Shown here: positions 15,528 through 24,424 of the stretch, piece by piece
How positions within the stretch are numbered: position 1 is the first letter of the stretch
Layout of the letters: each line of letters opens with the position of its first letter
Assembly (NCBI RefSeq): GCF_045528445.1
Contig: NZ_JBGQQU010000015.1
Coordinates: 1-64,000, forward strand
From: Desemzia sp045528445
GTDB taxonomy: Bacteria > Bacillota > Bacilli > Lactobacillales > Carnobacteriaceae
Length of the DNA: 64,000 bases
Direction: 5' to 3'
The notes under the pieces: model-generated
Told to the model about the DNA's origin: nothing
The model's input: only the letters and a program-made list of their open reading frames with translations
Database searches by the model: none
Translations under genes and position numbers: made by a program

Positions 15528-16991
15528 ATGACTGAAAATTTAGTAACTATATTGCCAAATGCTGCTAGTTTAATTGAAAGCATGCGCTCAATAGGATACT
15601 CATTTGAAACAGCTATTGCTGATATTATTGACAATTCAATAAGTGCTGGCGCAAAAAGCATTAACATTTATCAAAGAGAGCAATCCGGAGAGCCTTACCT
15701 CCAAGTTATTGATGACGGCAGAGGGATGGATGACTACGAACTAATTGAAGCAATGCGGTTAGGGAGTAAAAATCCGATAAATAAGCGAAAAAGCAATGAT
15801 TTAGGCCGTTTTGGCTTAGGATTAAAATCAGCAAGCTTTTCTCAATGTAAAGTATTAACGGTTATTTCAAAGAAAAATGAAAAAATTATCGGGTATAGAT
15901 GGGATCTTGATTTAGTTCATCAAACAGATAAGTTCAACGTGATAAAATTATCAACTGGTACATTAGAAAATATTCCTAATTTAGCAGAATTAAAAAGTAA
16001 AGAATCTGGAACTATTATTCAATGGGAAATCTTTGATCGAATTGCGAATTCAACATCTAATTTAACATCTGAACTGATTGATTTAATGAATATAGCTGTA
16101 GAACATATTGCTTTGATTTTTCATCGTTTTATTGCTAGTGGTCTAAATATAACTGTAAATTTTGAACCTGTAGTAGCAAAAGATCCATATTTAGTTGATC
16201 ATAATGGGACACAAGAATTAAAAAATAAGAAAGTTGTAATTGATGATGAAATAATCTTTGTGCAGCCCTACGTTTTGCCGCACTATTCAAATTTATCTGC
16301 AAATGATAAAAGAAAAGCAGGGAAGTCTGATGAACAATATAATGGGCAGGGATTTTATCTATATAGAAATAAAAGGTTGATAGTTTGGGGAGATTATCTA
16401 GGTTTGACAAGAAAAACAGAACTTGGTAAAAATCTTCGAATCAGAGTAGATATTCCTAATAGTCTCGACTATTTATGGGAAATAGATGTGAAAAAAAGTC
16501 GGGCTAAAGTTCCAAGTATAATTAAGAAGAATCTATTTTCTGCTATTAATGATGGGGAAATTGTTTCAAAAAATGTTAATACATATCGAGGCAAAAAAGA
16601 ATTGAAAAAGGATAAACCTATTTGGGACTTATATACTGATAGAGACCAAAAATTCCATCTGGAAATAAATCCAGAAAATAAATTGTATCAACATTTCCTG
16701 TCGCTTTTGGATGAAGAGCAGAAAAATGTATTTTTCACTTTTGAAAAGGCAATGGCAGTTAATGTTCCATTTCAAGCTATATACTCTCAAATTAGTGAGG
16801 GAAATGAAAGTTATAACGATAATAGTCAACAAATTATTGAACAACTACAGGAGACTATAAAAATATTGCAGACTTCACAAGTTTTTGACATTAATTCTTG
16901 GTTAAAGTCTATTTTGTCTGAAGAACCATATAGTTCAAGTCAAGCAGCAATAGAATTTATAAATAAAGAAATGGGTGGAAATAATGTTTGA
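15528..16991 (+). CDS. GHKL ATPase (MutL/MORC-like) of the restriction island
   Basis: A 487-residue protein with an N-terminal GHKL ATPase fold: N box ADIIDNSISAGAK (31-43), DDGRGM (62-67) and the lid GRFGLGLKSAS (93-103). A transducer-like domain follows to about 350, then a helical C-terminus. Such ATPases, related to MutL and eukaryotic MORC, occur in predicted R-M operons with Vsr, Z1, PD-(D/E)XK and methyltransferase genes; they likely act as ATP-driven DNA clamps. Asp32 stands where most relatives have the catalytic Glu. ATG at 15528 follows GAGGAGATCAA. Its end overlaps the Z1 start. Confidence 0.88.
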   Translation: MTENLVTILPNAASLIESMRSIGYSFETAIADIIDNSISAGAKSINIYQREQSGEPYLQVIDDGRGMDDYELIEAMRLGSKNPINKRKSNDLGRFGLGLKSASFSQCKVLTVISKKNEKIIGYRWDLDLVHQTDKFNVIKLSTGTLENIPNLAELKSKESGTIIQWEIFDRIANSTSNLTSELIDLMNIAVEHIALIFHRFIASGLNITVNFEPVVAKDPYLVDHNGTQELKNKKVVIDDEIIFVQPYVLPHYSNLSANDKRKAGKSDEQYNGQGFYLYRNKRLIVWGDYLGLTRKTELGKNLRIRVDIPNSLDYLWEIDVKKSRAKVPSIIKKNLFSAINDGEIVSKNVNTYRGKKELKKDKPIWDLYTDRDQKFHLEINPENKLYQHFLSLLDEEQKNVFFTFEKAMAVNVPFQAIYSQISEGNESYNDNSQQIIEQLQETIKILQTSQVFDINSWLKSILSEEPYSSSQAAIEFINKEMGGNNV

Positions 16992-19641
16992 TTTTAAAGC
17001 AGCGTTGATGAGTCAAGTAAATAATGGTGCAACTGAACCAGATATAAGGGAACAGGCCGAGACGTTGAGAGGTACACCGTTGCTTGATCATATAGGTGAG
17101 CAAGAATTTCAATATACCGTAGAATCTGCAATACAATCTATCAGAGTATCCTATCAAAAAAGTTATGTTGTAGAAAGTGATGAAAAACACACTCCTTGGT
17201 TTCAACAATATTATAAAGATTTAGGAGTTACGCGTTGGGATAGATATATTGATTATCTGCAAAACCAGAAGCATTTTGAACCTAAGGTTGTTGCAGGAAT
17301 GCAAGAAAGTTTGTTCAAAATTACAGATTTATTAGGAGATCCTAATGGACATAATTTTATACGAAAAGGCTTGGTTGTTGGCGACGTCCAATCTGGTAAA
17401 ACGGCAAATTATGTAGGTTTGATGAATTTAGCAGCAGATACTAAATATAAATTGATTATTGTTTTAACTGGTACTACTAATACATTAAGAGAACAGACAC
17501 AAATCCGTATTGAAGAGGGCTTGGGAATAGCAAATCTAGATAAAGGTGTAGGTATAATAAATAATGTGGATTATAATACATTTGCAAATAAACACCCAGT
17601 TTATCTAACAACACGGCAAAATGACTTTAGAAAAATAATCGGAGAAAATGTTCAACAATCTATTGAGAGTACAAACGTACCCATTATTATTGTAACAAAG
17701 AAAAATGCAACTTCACTTAAAAATATATATAGTTGGCTTGATGGTAACAGCCGCATACAAAATCATGATCACATTGATTCCTCCTTATTGCTGATTGATG
17801 ATGAAGCGGATTTTGCATCAGTAGATGTTAGTAAAGAAGATGCAGAACAGCCGACTGCAATTAATTCTAAAATTCGACAAATCTTAAAGTTATTTACAAA
17901 AAGCAGCTATATTGGATTTACAGCTACACCATATGCAAATATATTTATAAATCCTGAAAATGATATTGAAATGTATGGGCAAGATTTATTTCCTCGCGAT
18001 TATATTTACGTACTTGGTGAGTCTGATGAATACATCGGAGTCCAGAGTGTTTTTAATGAAGAAGCTGAGCATAAGAAAATGCTTATTGAGATACAATCAG
18101 ATGAAGTTGAAACTTACTTGCCATTGAAGCATAAAAGCAACCATAATTTTTCTACATTAGCACCAAGTATGATAGATGCTATCAATCTTTTCTTCTTGGC
18201 AAATACTATAAGAGATGATCGAGGAGACACAAACGCACATAGATCAATGTTAATGAATATTAGTCGTTTAAAAGATATACATGTAAAGGTTAAAGATGTA
18301 GTTCTTGATTACATTACAAGAGTTAAAAAAGATATTCGAATATATAGTAAATTACCATTAGAAGAGGCATTAGAAGTTCCAACGATCGACAGTATAAGAA
18401 AAACATTTGATATACACTATACTGATTTGGCAGAAAATTATCAATTTGATGATTTATTAAAAAAAATGAATGACTCGATTTATCGTATAGAAGTTAAAAT
18501 TGTGAATAGCGAAAATAAAGAATTGGATTACTTGTTGAATGAAAAAGAAGGTGAACGCGTGATTGTTATTGGCGGCTTCTCATTGTCTCGCGGACTAACT
18601 CTAGAAGGTTTAATGATAAGTTATTATTACAGGAACTCAGTAATGTATGATTCTTTGTTGCAAATGGGAAGATGGTTTGGTTATAGACCAAATTATTCAG
18701 ACTTATGTCGGATTTATATGACTAAAAATGTAATTAGTGATTTCCAATTTATTGCTATGGCTACAAAAGAGTTGAAAGAGGATTTAGAAATAAATTCAAA
18801 AAGAGGTTTAACACCAAGGGAGTTTGGGATAAGAGTTAGAAGCGGACAGACCGGTTTAATAATTACGGCTAGAAATAAAATGCAATATGGGGAAAAATTA
18901 ACAGCTCGAGTGAATTTTAGTAAAGATATTATCGAAACTACAGCAATCAATGTTGATGATAGAGTCGTTAATAAAAAAAATACTGACATAATAAAAAATC
19001 TCATTGATAAACATGAGAAGAAAGTTGCAAACTCTTTTGATCCTAATGGACGTAACCAAATATATGGGTTACGTGATGTCGACAAAGCTCACATTATACA
19101 GTTTTTAAAAGACTATGCTCCTGCTCCAGGGTCTAAATTTGATAGTGATCTAATAATTAAATGGTTAAATGAGAATAATGCTGAAAGTCTTAATCAATGG
19201 GACGTTATCTTTCCAACAGGATCAGGAGAAGATGGTGACTTTGATTATGGTCATGGGGTACGTGGCAAAGTATCGTTAAGAACTGTATTAGAATTTAAAA
19301 AACAAAAAGGAGTTTACAAGAATTCAAATTCTCGATTAGGTTCTCCAACAGATGGTCGTTATGGTTTAAGTAAAGAGAAGTGGAAGAAAATAAAAGATAA
19401 ATACAATGAAGGGACTATTTCTCAAAAGAAATACCTTGAAGCTGAATTTTGCCATAAACCAACAATTCTTGTGTATTCTGTTACTCCTAGAAATGAAAAA
19501 GGGGAGAAGTTAAGTGAGAACTATATTCCCATGATTTCTGTTGAAATTCCAGAATTAGATCGTAAAAAAAGCAGCTATGTTAGGTATGTTGTTAATACTG
19601 TATATAAGGATCTAGAGGATGTGGAGGTTTCTGAAAGATGA
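16984..19641 (+). CDS. Z1-domain superfamily II helicase-like ATPase
   Basis: An 885-residue protein. Walker A is GDVQSGKT (133-140), Walker B DDEAD (272-276), motif III GFTATPYA (311-318), and near residue 560 lie FSLSRGLTLEG and QMGRWFGYR, the Z1-type motif V/VI region. Z1 ATPases are the motor subunits in systems such as CglI of Corynebacterium, where ATP hydrolysis drives DNA cleavage by a partner nuclease. ATG at 16984 follows GGGTGG and overlaps the previous stop; a GTG at 16975 is less likely. The C-terminal 300 residues probably contact partners. The stop overlaps the next start. Confidence 0.9.
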   Translation: MFDFKAALMSQVNNGATEPDIREQAETLRGTPLLDHIGEQEFQYTVESAIQSIRVSYQKSYVVESDEKHTPWFQQYYKDLGVTRWDRYIDYLQNQKHFEPKVVAGMQESLFKITDLLGDPNGHNFIRKGLVVGDVQSGKTANYVGLMNLAADTKYKLIIVLTGTTNTLREQTQIRIEEGLGIANLDKGVGIINNVDYNTFANKHPVYLTTRQNDFRKIIGENVQQSIESTNVPIIIVTKKNATSLKNIYSWLDGNSRIQNHDHIDSSLLLIDDEADFASVDVSKEDAEQPTAINSKIRQILKLFTKSSYIGFTATPYANIFINPENDIEMYGQDLFPRDYIYVLGESDEYIGVQSVFNEEAEHKKMLIEIQSDEVETYLPLKHKSNHNFSTLAPSMIDAINLFFLANTIRDDRGDTNAHRSMLMNISRLKDIHVKVKDVVLDYITRVKKDIRIYSKLPLEEALEVPTIDSIRKTFDIHYTDLAENYQFDDLLKKMNDSIYRIEVKIVNSENKELDYLLNEKEGERVIVIGGFSLSRGLTLEGLMISYYYRNSVMYDSLLQMGRWFGYRPNYSDLCRIYMTKNVISDFQFIAMATKELKEDLEINSKRGLTPREFGIRVRSGQTGLIITARNKMQYGEKLTARVNFSKDIIETTAINVDDRVVNKKNTDIIKNLIDKHEKKVANSFDPNGRNQIYGLRDVDKAHIIQFLKDYAPAPGSKFDSDLIIKWLNENNAESLNQWDVIFPTGSGEDGDFDYGHGVRGKVSLRTVLEFKKQKGVYKNSNSRLGSPTDGRYGLSKEKWKKIKDKYNEGTISQKKYLEAEFCHKPTILVYSVTPRNEKGEKLSENYIPMISVEIPELDRKKSSYVRYVVNTVYKDLEDVEVSER

Positions 19642-20606
19642 TAAACGAGAAAAGATTTGGAGAATATTCTAATACTTTTTCTATACTAATGGAAACAGCT
19701 AATGACACGAGTAATAATTTTATTCCTCAAAAAAGAGGTGATAATATTTCTATTGCGGCAGGTGTAGATCGCGGAAGCTATGCAATTTCTATTGAATCAA
19801 AAGAGATAGATATAGAAATTAAAAGTACTGAGTTGATTCAGGTAAGCAAATATAAAATACCCGATAATAAAATGGCTGTGTTGTTTTCTTTAAGTGATGA
19901 TAGTCTTTTATCAATTTTTATTTCGTTCGCAATAGATTTAGAAAGTGTAATTGAAAAAAATCCCAGTATCACGATTAATGAAATTTATAACCGTTACGTT
20001 TACTGGCAAAGAATGTTTAAAGTCGAAGCTAACAAAATATCAGAAATGTTAGTTAAAGGACTAGTAGGAGAATTAAATATTTTAGATCAATTCATGATCC
20101 CTAAATATGGTGTTCAAGAAGCTATTCGAGGATGGGTAGGCACTGAAAAAAACCATAAAGATTTTTCTTATAGTGATGGGATGTGGTACGAAGCAAAAAC
20201 TATTAATATCGGGAAGTTATCTGTAAAAATATCTTCCATAGAACAACTTCAAGCAGATACTGAAGGAGTACTATTGATTACGGAAATAGAAAAAGCAGGA
20301 ATTGGAAATCCAAATGGTGTAAGGCTTTTTGATCTTTTAAATAAAATAAAAAATATAATAGATTCTGAAGATACTGTATTAAGTTTTTTTAATAAAATTA
20401 ATGACTTAGGCATAAGTTTAGATGTTTTTTCTGATCCAAATCATGAAGGTAATCTGCATCGTTATCTAATACATAAAGTCAGCAATTACCTTGTAAATAC
20501 TGACTTTCCAAAGCTAAATAGAGAAGAGCTCCCTGTTTCTGTGGGAGCGGTAAACTATGAGCTGATTTTAACAGAGATTCAAGATTATCTTGTTGATTTT
20601 AATTAA
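19638..20606 (+). CDS. PD-(D/E)XK nuclease-like protein (DUF4420 type)
   Basis: A 322-residue protein that resembles the PD-(D/E)XK motif family found beside Z1 ATPases. The probable active site is Glu145 (GLVGELN), Asp175 (KDFSY), and Glu185-x-Lys187 (WYEAKTI), followed by a QL pair at about 203-204, which is the expected order for this nuclease fold. It is therefore the best candidate for the DNA-cutting subunit. Its ATG overlaps the Z1 stop (ATGA), so the two are translationally coupled. Whether it cuts modified or unmodified DNA is unknown. Confidence 0.85.
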   Translation: MINEKRFGEYSNTFSILMETANDTSNNFIPQKRGDNISIAAGVDRGSYAISIESKEIDIEIKSTELIQVSKYKIPDNKMAVLFSLSDDSLLSIFISFAIDLESVIEKNPSITINEIYNRYVYWQRMFKVEANKISEMLVKGLVGELNILDQFMIPKYGVQEAIRGWVGTEKNHKDFSYSDGMWYEAKTINIGKLSVKISSIEQLQADTEGVLLITEIEKAGIGNPNGVRLFDLLNKIKNIIDSEDTVLSFFNKINDLGISLDVFSDPNHEGNLHRYLIHKVSNYLVNTDFPKLNREELPVSVGAVNYELILTEIQDYLVDFN

Positions 20607-20627
20607 TAAGGAGGTGATGAAATTTCT

Positions 20628-22727
20628 ATGGAACTAACAGAATATATTGAATCTTTTACAAATGATGTACAGGTTGATGCTGATACTTTGCATATAAGTA
20701 TTGAGGAATCATTTTTGACTAATGTAGCGGATAAGCTGATTGAAAATGAAACAATAACGGATTATAAAGCGGCATACTTTACAAAGACCGGTCGAAAAAA
20801 TCGTAAAATTGAGATTAATGGTTGGAGTTACGAAGATGCCGATGGAACGTACAACGTATTTGTAGTAGATGATTTGGATGAATTCCAATCCAATCTAACA
20901 AATACATTACTTGACAACTTAATTAAGAAGGCAGAAGAACTAGTTTATTGTGCGATCGAAAACAAGTTTTTAGAGTGGGAAGAAAGCAGTTTTGGTTACG
21001 AAGCTGCGAGTCAGATTTATCAGCTTTATAATAATCGTACTAATCCGCAACATGACTATGATTTAAAGCGGATACGTATATTTATACTTACTAATAAAAT
21101 GTTGAGCAAGCGATTTAAAAATGAAAAAAGAAATGAAATTTATGAAATACCTGTTGAATTTTCAGTCTACGACGCAAGTAAACTATATGATATGGCAAAA
21201 GCAGGGTTTGAAAAAGAGCCAGTAAATATTAATCTGGAAGATTTCGGCTACAAAGGTATAAACGCTATCAAATGTACTGCAAAAGAAGGAGAATTTGAAA
21301 GTTACTTAGCCTCGATTCCAGGAAATCTTTTAGCTGATATTTATTTAAAATATGGTACTCAAGTTTTAGAAGGAAATGTCCGTGCTTTTTTAAGTATCCG
21401 AGGAAAAGTTAATAAAGCTATAAGAAAAACTATTTTAGGCGAACCTGAAAAATTCTTCGTGTTAAATAATGGGATAACGGTTACGAGCAGTGATATAAAA
21501 GTTGAACTTGCTGAAGAAGGTTTATTCATAACAGGAATAAATGATTTGCAGATTGTAAATGGAGGACAAACGACGGCATCTTTAGCAAATGCAATTACAA
21601 AAGATAAAGCAGATTTATCAAAAGTCCAAGTAATGATGAAACTTTCTGTACTGGCTAATCATGATCTCTCACTCACTTTAGTTCCTGAAATTTCGCGAGC
21701 TTCGAATTCTCAAAATAAAGTAGACGAGGCTGATTTCTTTTCAAATCATCCTTTCCATATAAAAATTGAAGATTTATCTAAAAAAATATTAGCTCCTGCA
21801 GTTGATGGCAAACAGTATCAAACAGCTTGGTTCTATGAACGAGCGCGCGGTCAGTATACGGTTGCCCAAATGAAAATGACAAGAACCCAATCAGTTGCAT
21901 TTCAAGAAAAAAATCCAAAAAATCAAGTTGTTAAAAAAACTGATTTAGCAACTTACATAATGACTTATGCTGGATTTCCCCATGAAGCTAGTAAAGGTGC
22001 TCAAGCGGTAATGAAGAAGTTTTCTTCGATAGTTCAGGGTAACGACGGAGAAAGTGGGTTTTGGGCAGAAAACTCTTCGTTGGTCAATGAAAAGTATTTT
22101 AAAGAGTTGGTCGCTAAAGCTATAATATTTAAAGAAACAGAGAAGTTAATTTCTGGTTTAGATTGGTATAAAGAGATTAAATCTTATCGACGCAATATTG
22201 TTGCGTATAGTATAGCAATACTTTCACAGTATGCAAGTAAAAATAAAATGGACATTGACATGAATAAGATTTGGAATACTCAGCACATGTATGTTCAACT
22301 TAGCAAACAAATTGCTGTTACTGCTAAAGAAGTATATGATTTTTTGACAGGCCCTCGTGAAACGCTTAATGTTACTGAATGGGCAAAAAAAGAAAAGTGT
22401 TGGCAGAATGCCCAAAAAAGAGAATGGACTATTATCCCGGAATTTCAAGATACATTGGTCCCTATAATAAAAGAAAAGAAGTCGGCTTCTTCAGCTATTA
22501 ATGAAGCAACTGTGGATTCTATGAAATTTGTTACAGATAAAGAAGCAGAGTTTTGGATAAGCTTAAAAAATTGGGGCAAAAAATATTTGTATATTACTCC
22601 TAAAGAAGAAGATCTTTTAAATAGCGCTTATAAAATTCACACTCAAGGTAAAATTCCAAGCGAACGTCAATTTGCTTCTATAGTAAAAGTTTACAATTCA
22701 TTAATATCAAAAGGATACAAAGATTGA
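20628..22727 (+). CDS. AIPR-family abortive-infection-like protein
   Basis: A 699-residue AIPR protein (abortive phage resistance family). The family's hallmark stretches are FFVLNNGITVTSS (276-288), LQIVNGGQTTASL (307-319) and ISRASNSQNKVDEADFF (about 353-369). The C-terminal 300 residues are helical and lysine-rich. AIPR proteins commonly accompany the Z1, PD-(D/E)XK and methyltransferase genes; some carry nuclease-like activity, but the exact chemistry is not visible here. AAGGAGGTGATG precedes ATG, 21 bp after the nuclease gene. Last gene of the + strand operon. Confidence 0.88.
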   Translation: MELTEYIESFTNDVQVDADTLHISIEESFLTNVADKLIENETITDYKAAYFTKTGRKNRKIEINGWSYEDADGTYNVFVVDDLDEFQSNLTNTLLDNLIKKAEELVYCAIENKFLEWEESSFGYEAASQIYQLYNNRTNPQHDYDLKRIRIFILTNKMLSKRFKNEKRNEIYEIPVEFSVYDASKLYDMAKAGFEKEPVNINLEDFGYKGINAIKCTAKEGEFESYLASIPGNLLADIYLKYGTQVLEGNVRAFLSIRGKVNKAIRKTILGEPEKFFVLNNGITVTSSDIKVELAEEGLFITGINDLQIVNGGQTTASLANAITKDKADLSKVQVMMKLSVLANHDLSLTLVPEISRASNSQNKVDEADFFSNHPFHIKIEDLSKKILAPAVDGKQYQTAWFYERARGQYTVAQMKMTRTQSVAFQEKNPKNQVVKKTDLATYIMTYAGFPHEASKGAQAVMKKFSSIVQGNDGESGFWAENSSLVNEKYFKELVAKAIIFKETEKLISGLDWYKEIKSYRRNIVAYSIAILSQYASKNKMDIDMNKIWNTQHMYVQLSKQIAVTAKEVYDFLTGPRETLNVTEWAKKEKCWQNAQKREWTIIPEFQDTLVPIIKEKKSASSAINEATVDSMKFVTDKEAEFWISLKNWGKKYLYITPKEEDLLNSAYKIHTQGKIPSERQFASIVKVYNSLISKGYKD

Positions 22728-22819
22728 AAGGTTTATCTTTTTGATGTTAGATAGACTAGTAGTAGTATGTGATAATGCATAAGATGATACTTTGAATAAA
22801 AATAATTTTTAGATTTTTT

Positions 22820-22878
22820 ATATTTCAAATCAAAAACCGCAATTAGTAATCCTAATTGCGGTTTTTGATTTGAAATAT
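22820..22878. terminator. 27-bp-stem bidirectional terminator
   Basis: A perfect inverted repeat from 22820 to 22878: arms of 27 bases (outer ATATTTCAAATC, inner GCAATTAG) around the loop TAATC. It contains AAAAACCGC / GCGGTTTTT, giving T-rich ends in both directions, between the convergent AIPR and methyltransferase genes. It abuts the methyltransferase stop codon. Confidence 0.9.
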
Positions 22879-24174
22879 TTATCCAATATGAGATTCAAGA
22901 AGATTAACTTTAGGACTAGTATTAATTATTTTATTGTTTATATCCAGCAATTCAAAAAATATTTCTTCTAAAATATCGACAACGATACTGTTACCGGACA
23001 ATTTAAGCAATTTTGCTGAACTAAGAAACTTTCTTGACTTGGATGCATCAATATTATTATCAATTAAGTTTTGAAAATCTGATTCATCAAAACCCATTAA
23101 TAGAAACGTTTCTCTAGGGGTTAAGTTACGGTAAGTCGCTTTTTTTTCGCCAAAATCATGGCGTTTATGAATAATTATTCCAGCATTTGGGAACCGATCT
23201 TGTTTAGTTGTTATTGTACGAGCTATATTTCCTAATGTACTTTTTCCTTTAGCCAATTTGACAGATCCAAGTTCAATTCTATCTCTAGATGGTGTTTTGT
23301 TAGGAGTACTCTCAATAGCTTCTTGACGGTATTGTTCTATTGAATAATCTAAGCGTAGGTATTCATCAATACTGCGAGTTCTGTTGACTTTATTTAAAGA
23401 AGAGTTGTTTAAGTAATGAGATATAGATTCTTGTTTTTGCTGACTTAAGTCAGCAGCAAAAACACTTATCATAAATGTTCTTAGTCTAGTCTGAGGAATA
23501 CCAAAATTAGAAGCATTTAAGTCAAAATATTTATTTATATAACCCAATCTTTCCAATTCAGCTTGCCACAACTCAAAGTTTTTTTCATGCATAGGTCCAT
23601 GTATTGCAGTTACATTTTCCATTAGCAAGAAACGAGGCATTTTTTTTCCAATGGATTCGTATTCATTCAAGATACGCTCTATCTCCCATAATAAACCAGA
23701 ACGATTCTGAACATCCTTAGAAATACCGCTAAAGTTTTTATGCCAGTAACTAGATATACTTAAGTCTTGACAAGGAAAAGAGTAAGTCAACAAATCAATA
23801 TCATTTGGAAGGTCCTCCGCAGTGACTGAAGAAATATCTACTAAATTGTTATTACGGTCAATACTGTGACATATAGCTTTCAATTGTTCTAATGGCATAT
23901 ACTTCAGGGCGCTTGGCTTCAATGCTTGCTTCCCGTCGGAGCTTAAATTATATCTAGATAAGCGTCCTATTAATTCTTGTTTTGTAAAGTGATTATAAGC
24001 TTCTAAGTTTTGTTTGCCATTATGAATGATGTCGTATGCAAATATTGCCCCGATTTCCCATTCTACAGTTGCTTCAATGCTGTATTTAAAATTTGGATTC
24101 TGTTTTGCTATGTTGCTTAACGCTTTAGCTTGAGCACCAATACCGCTAAATGTTTCTACTACTTTAAAAGTCAT
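22879..24174 (-). CDS. DNA (cytosine-5-)-methyltransferase
   Basis: A 431-residue C5 methyltransferase with motifs in order: I TFSGIGAQ (8-15), IV SFPCQDLS (132-139, catalytic Cys135), VI MENVTA (185-190), VIII FGIPQTRLRTF (224-234), then a target-recognition region, IX LTPRETFLLMGF and X SGNSIVVDIL. The target sequence cannot be read from the protein. A GGAGGG ribosome site precedes ATG. It is convergent with the vsr-to-AIPR operon and gives it self-protection in the model of one R-M-like system; vsr repairs the mutagenic side effect of 5mC. Confidence 0.93.
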   Translation of the reverse strand: MTFKVVETFSGIGAQAKALSNIAKQNPNFKYSIEATVEWEIGAIFAYDIIHNGKQNLEAYNHFTKQELIGRLSRYNLSSDGKQALKPSALKYMPLEQLKAICHSIDRNNNLVDISSVTAEDLPNDIDLLTYSFPCQDLSISSYWHKNFSGISKDVQNRSGLLWEIERILNEYESIGKKMPRFLLMENVTAIHGPMHEKNFELWQAELERLGYINKYFDLNASNFGIPQTRLRTFMISVFAADLSQQKQESISHYLNNSSLNKVNRTRSIDEYLRLDYSIEQYRQEAIESTPNKTPSRDRIELGSVKLAKGKSTLGNIARTITTKQDRFPNAGIIIHKRHDFGEKKATYRNLTPRETFLLMGFDESDFQNLIDNNIDASKSRKFLSSAKLLKLSGNSIVVDILEEIFFELLDINNKIINTSPKVNLLESHIG

Positions 24175-24322
24175 AAGGGGTTCCCTCCATTAAATTTATA
24201 ATACCAGGTTTCAAAATTAAACGCAAGCTCCCAACGAACTAACGTTCTTTTTTTTATTTATTAGATTACTTTTTTTAAGAAAAAATTAGCACGTAAATTT
24301 AATTAACGAGCCTAACCAGAAT

Positions 24323-24365
24323 AGACGATTTCCACCACTTCAGGTTACAAATCGTCTGTTTTTTA
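24323..24365 (+). terminator. Orphan rightward terminator at the island's right edge
   Basis: AGACGATTT and AAATCGTCT form a 9-bp stem followed by GTTTTTT. It works only rightward, yet the genes on both sides read leftward. It may be the remains of the locus before the island was inserted. The rest of 24175-24424 holds the methyltransferase promoter region and no gene. Confidence 0.6.
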
Positions 24366-24424
24366 ATTAATATTTTTTGAAATAAAAATTCAGAAATTTG
24401 TAACGATATGTTAAGCTCATTCTT

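Noticed and set aside
14591..24424. BREX, DISARM or type I R-M system
   Set aside because: No PglZ, BrxC, DrmAB, HsdS or HsdM motifs; the gene set matches only the GHKL/Z1/PD-(D/E)XK/AIPR type.
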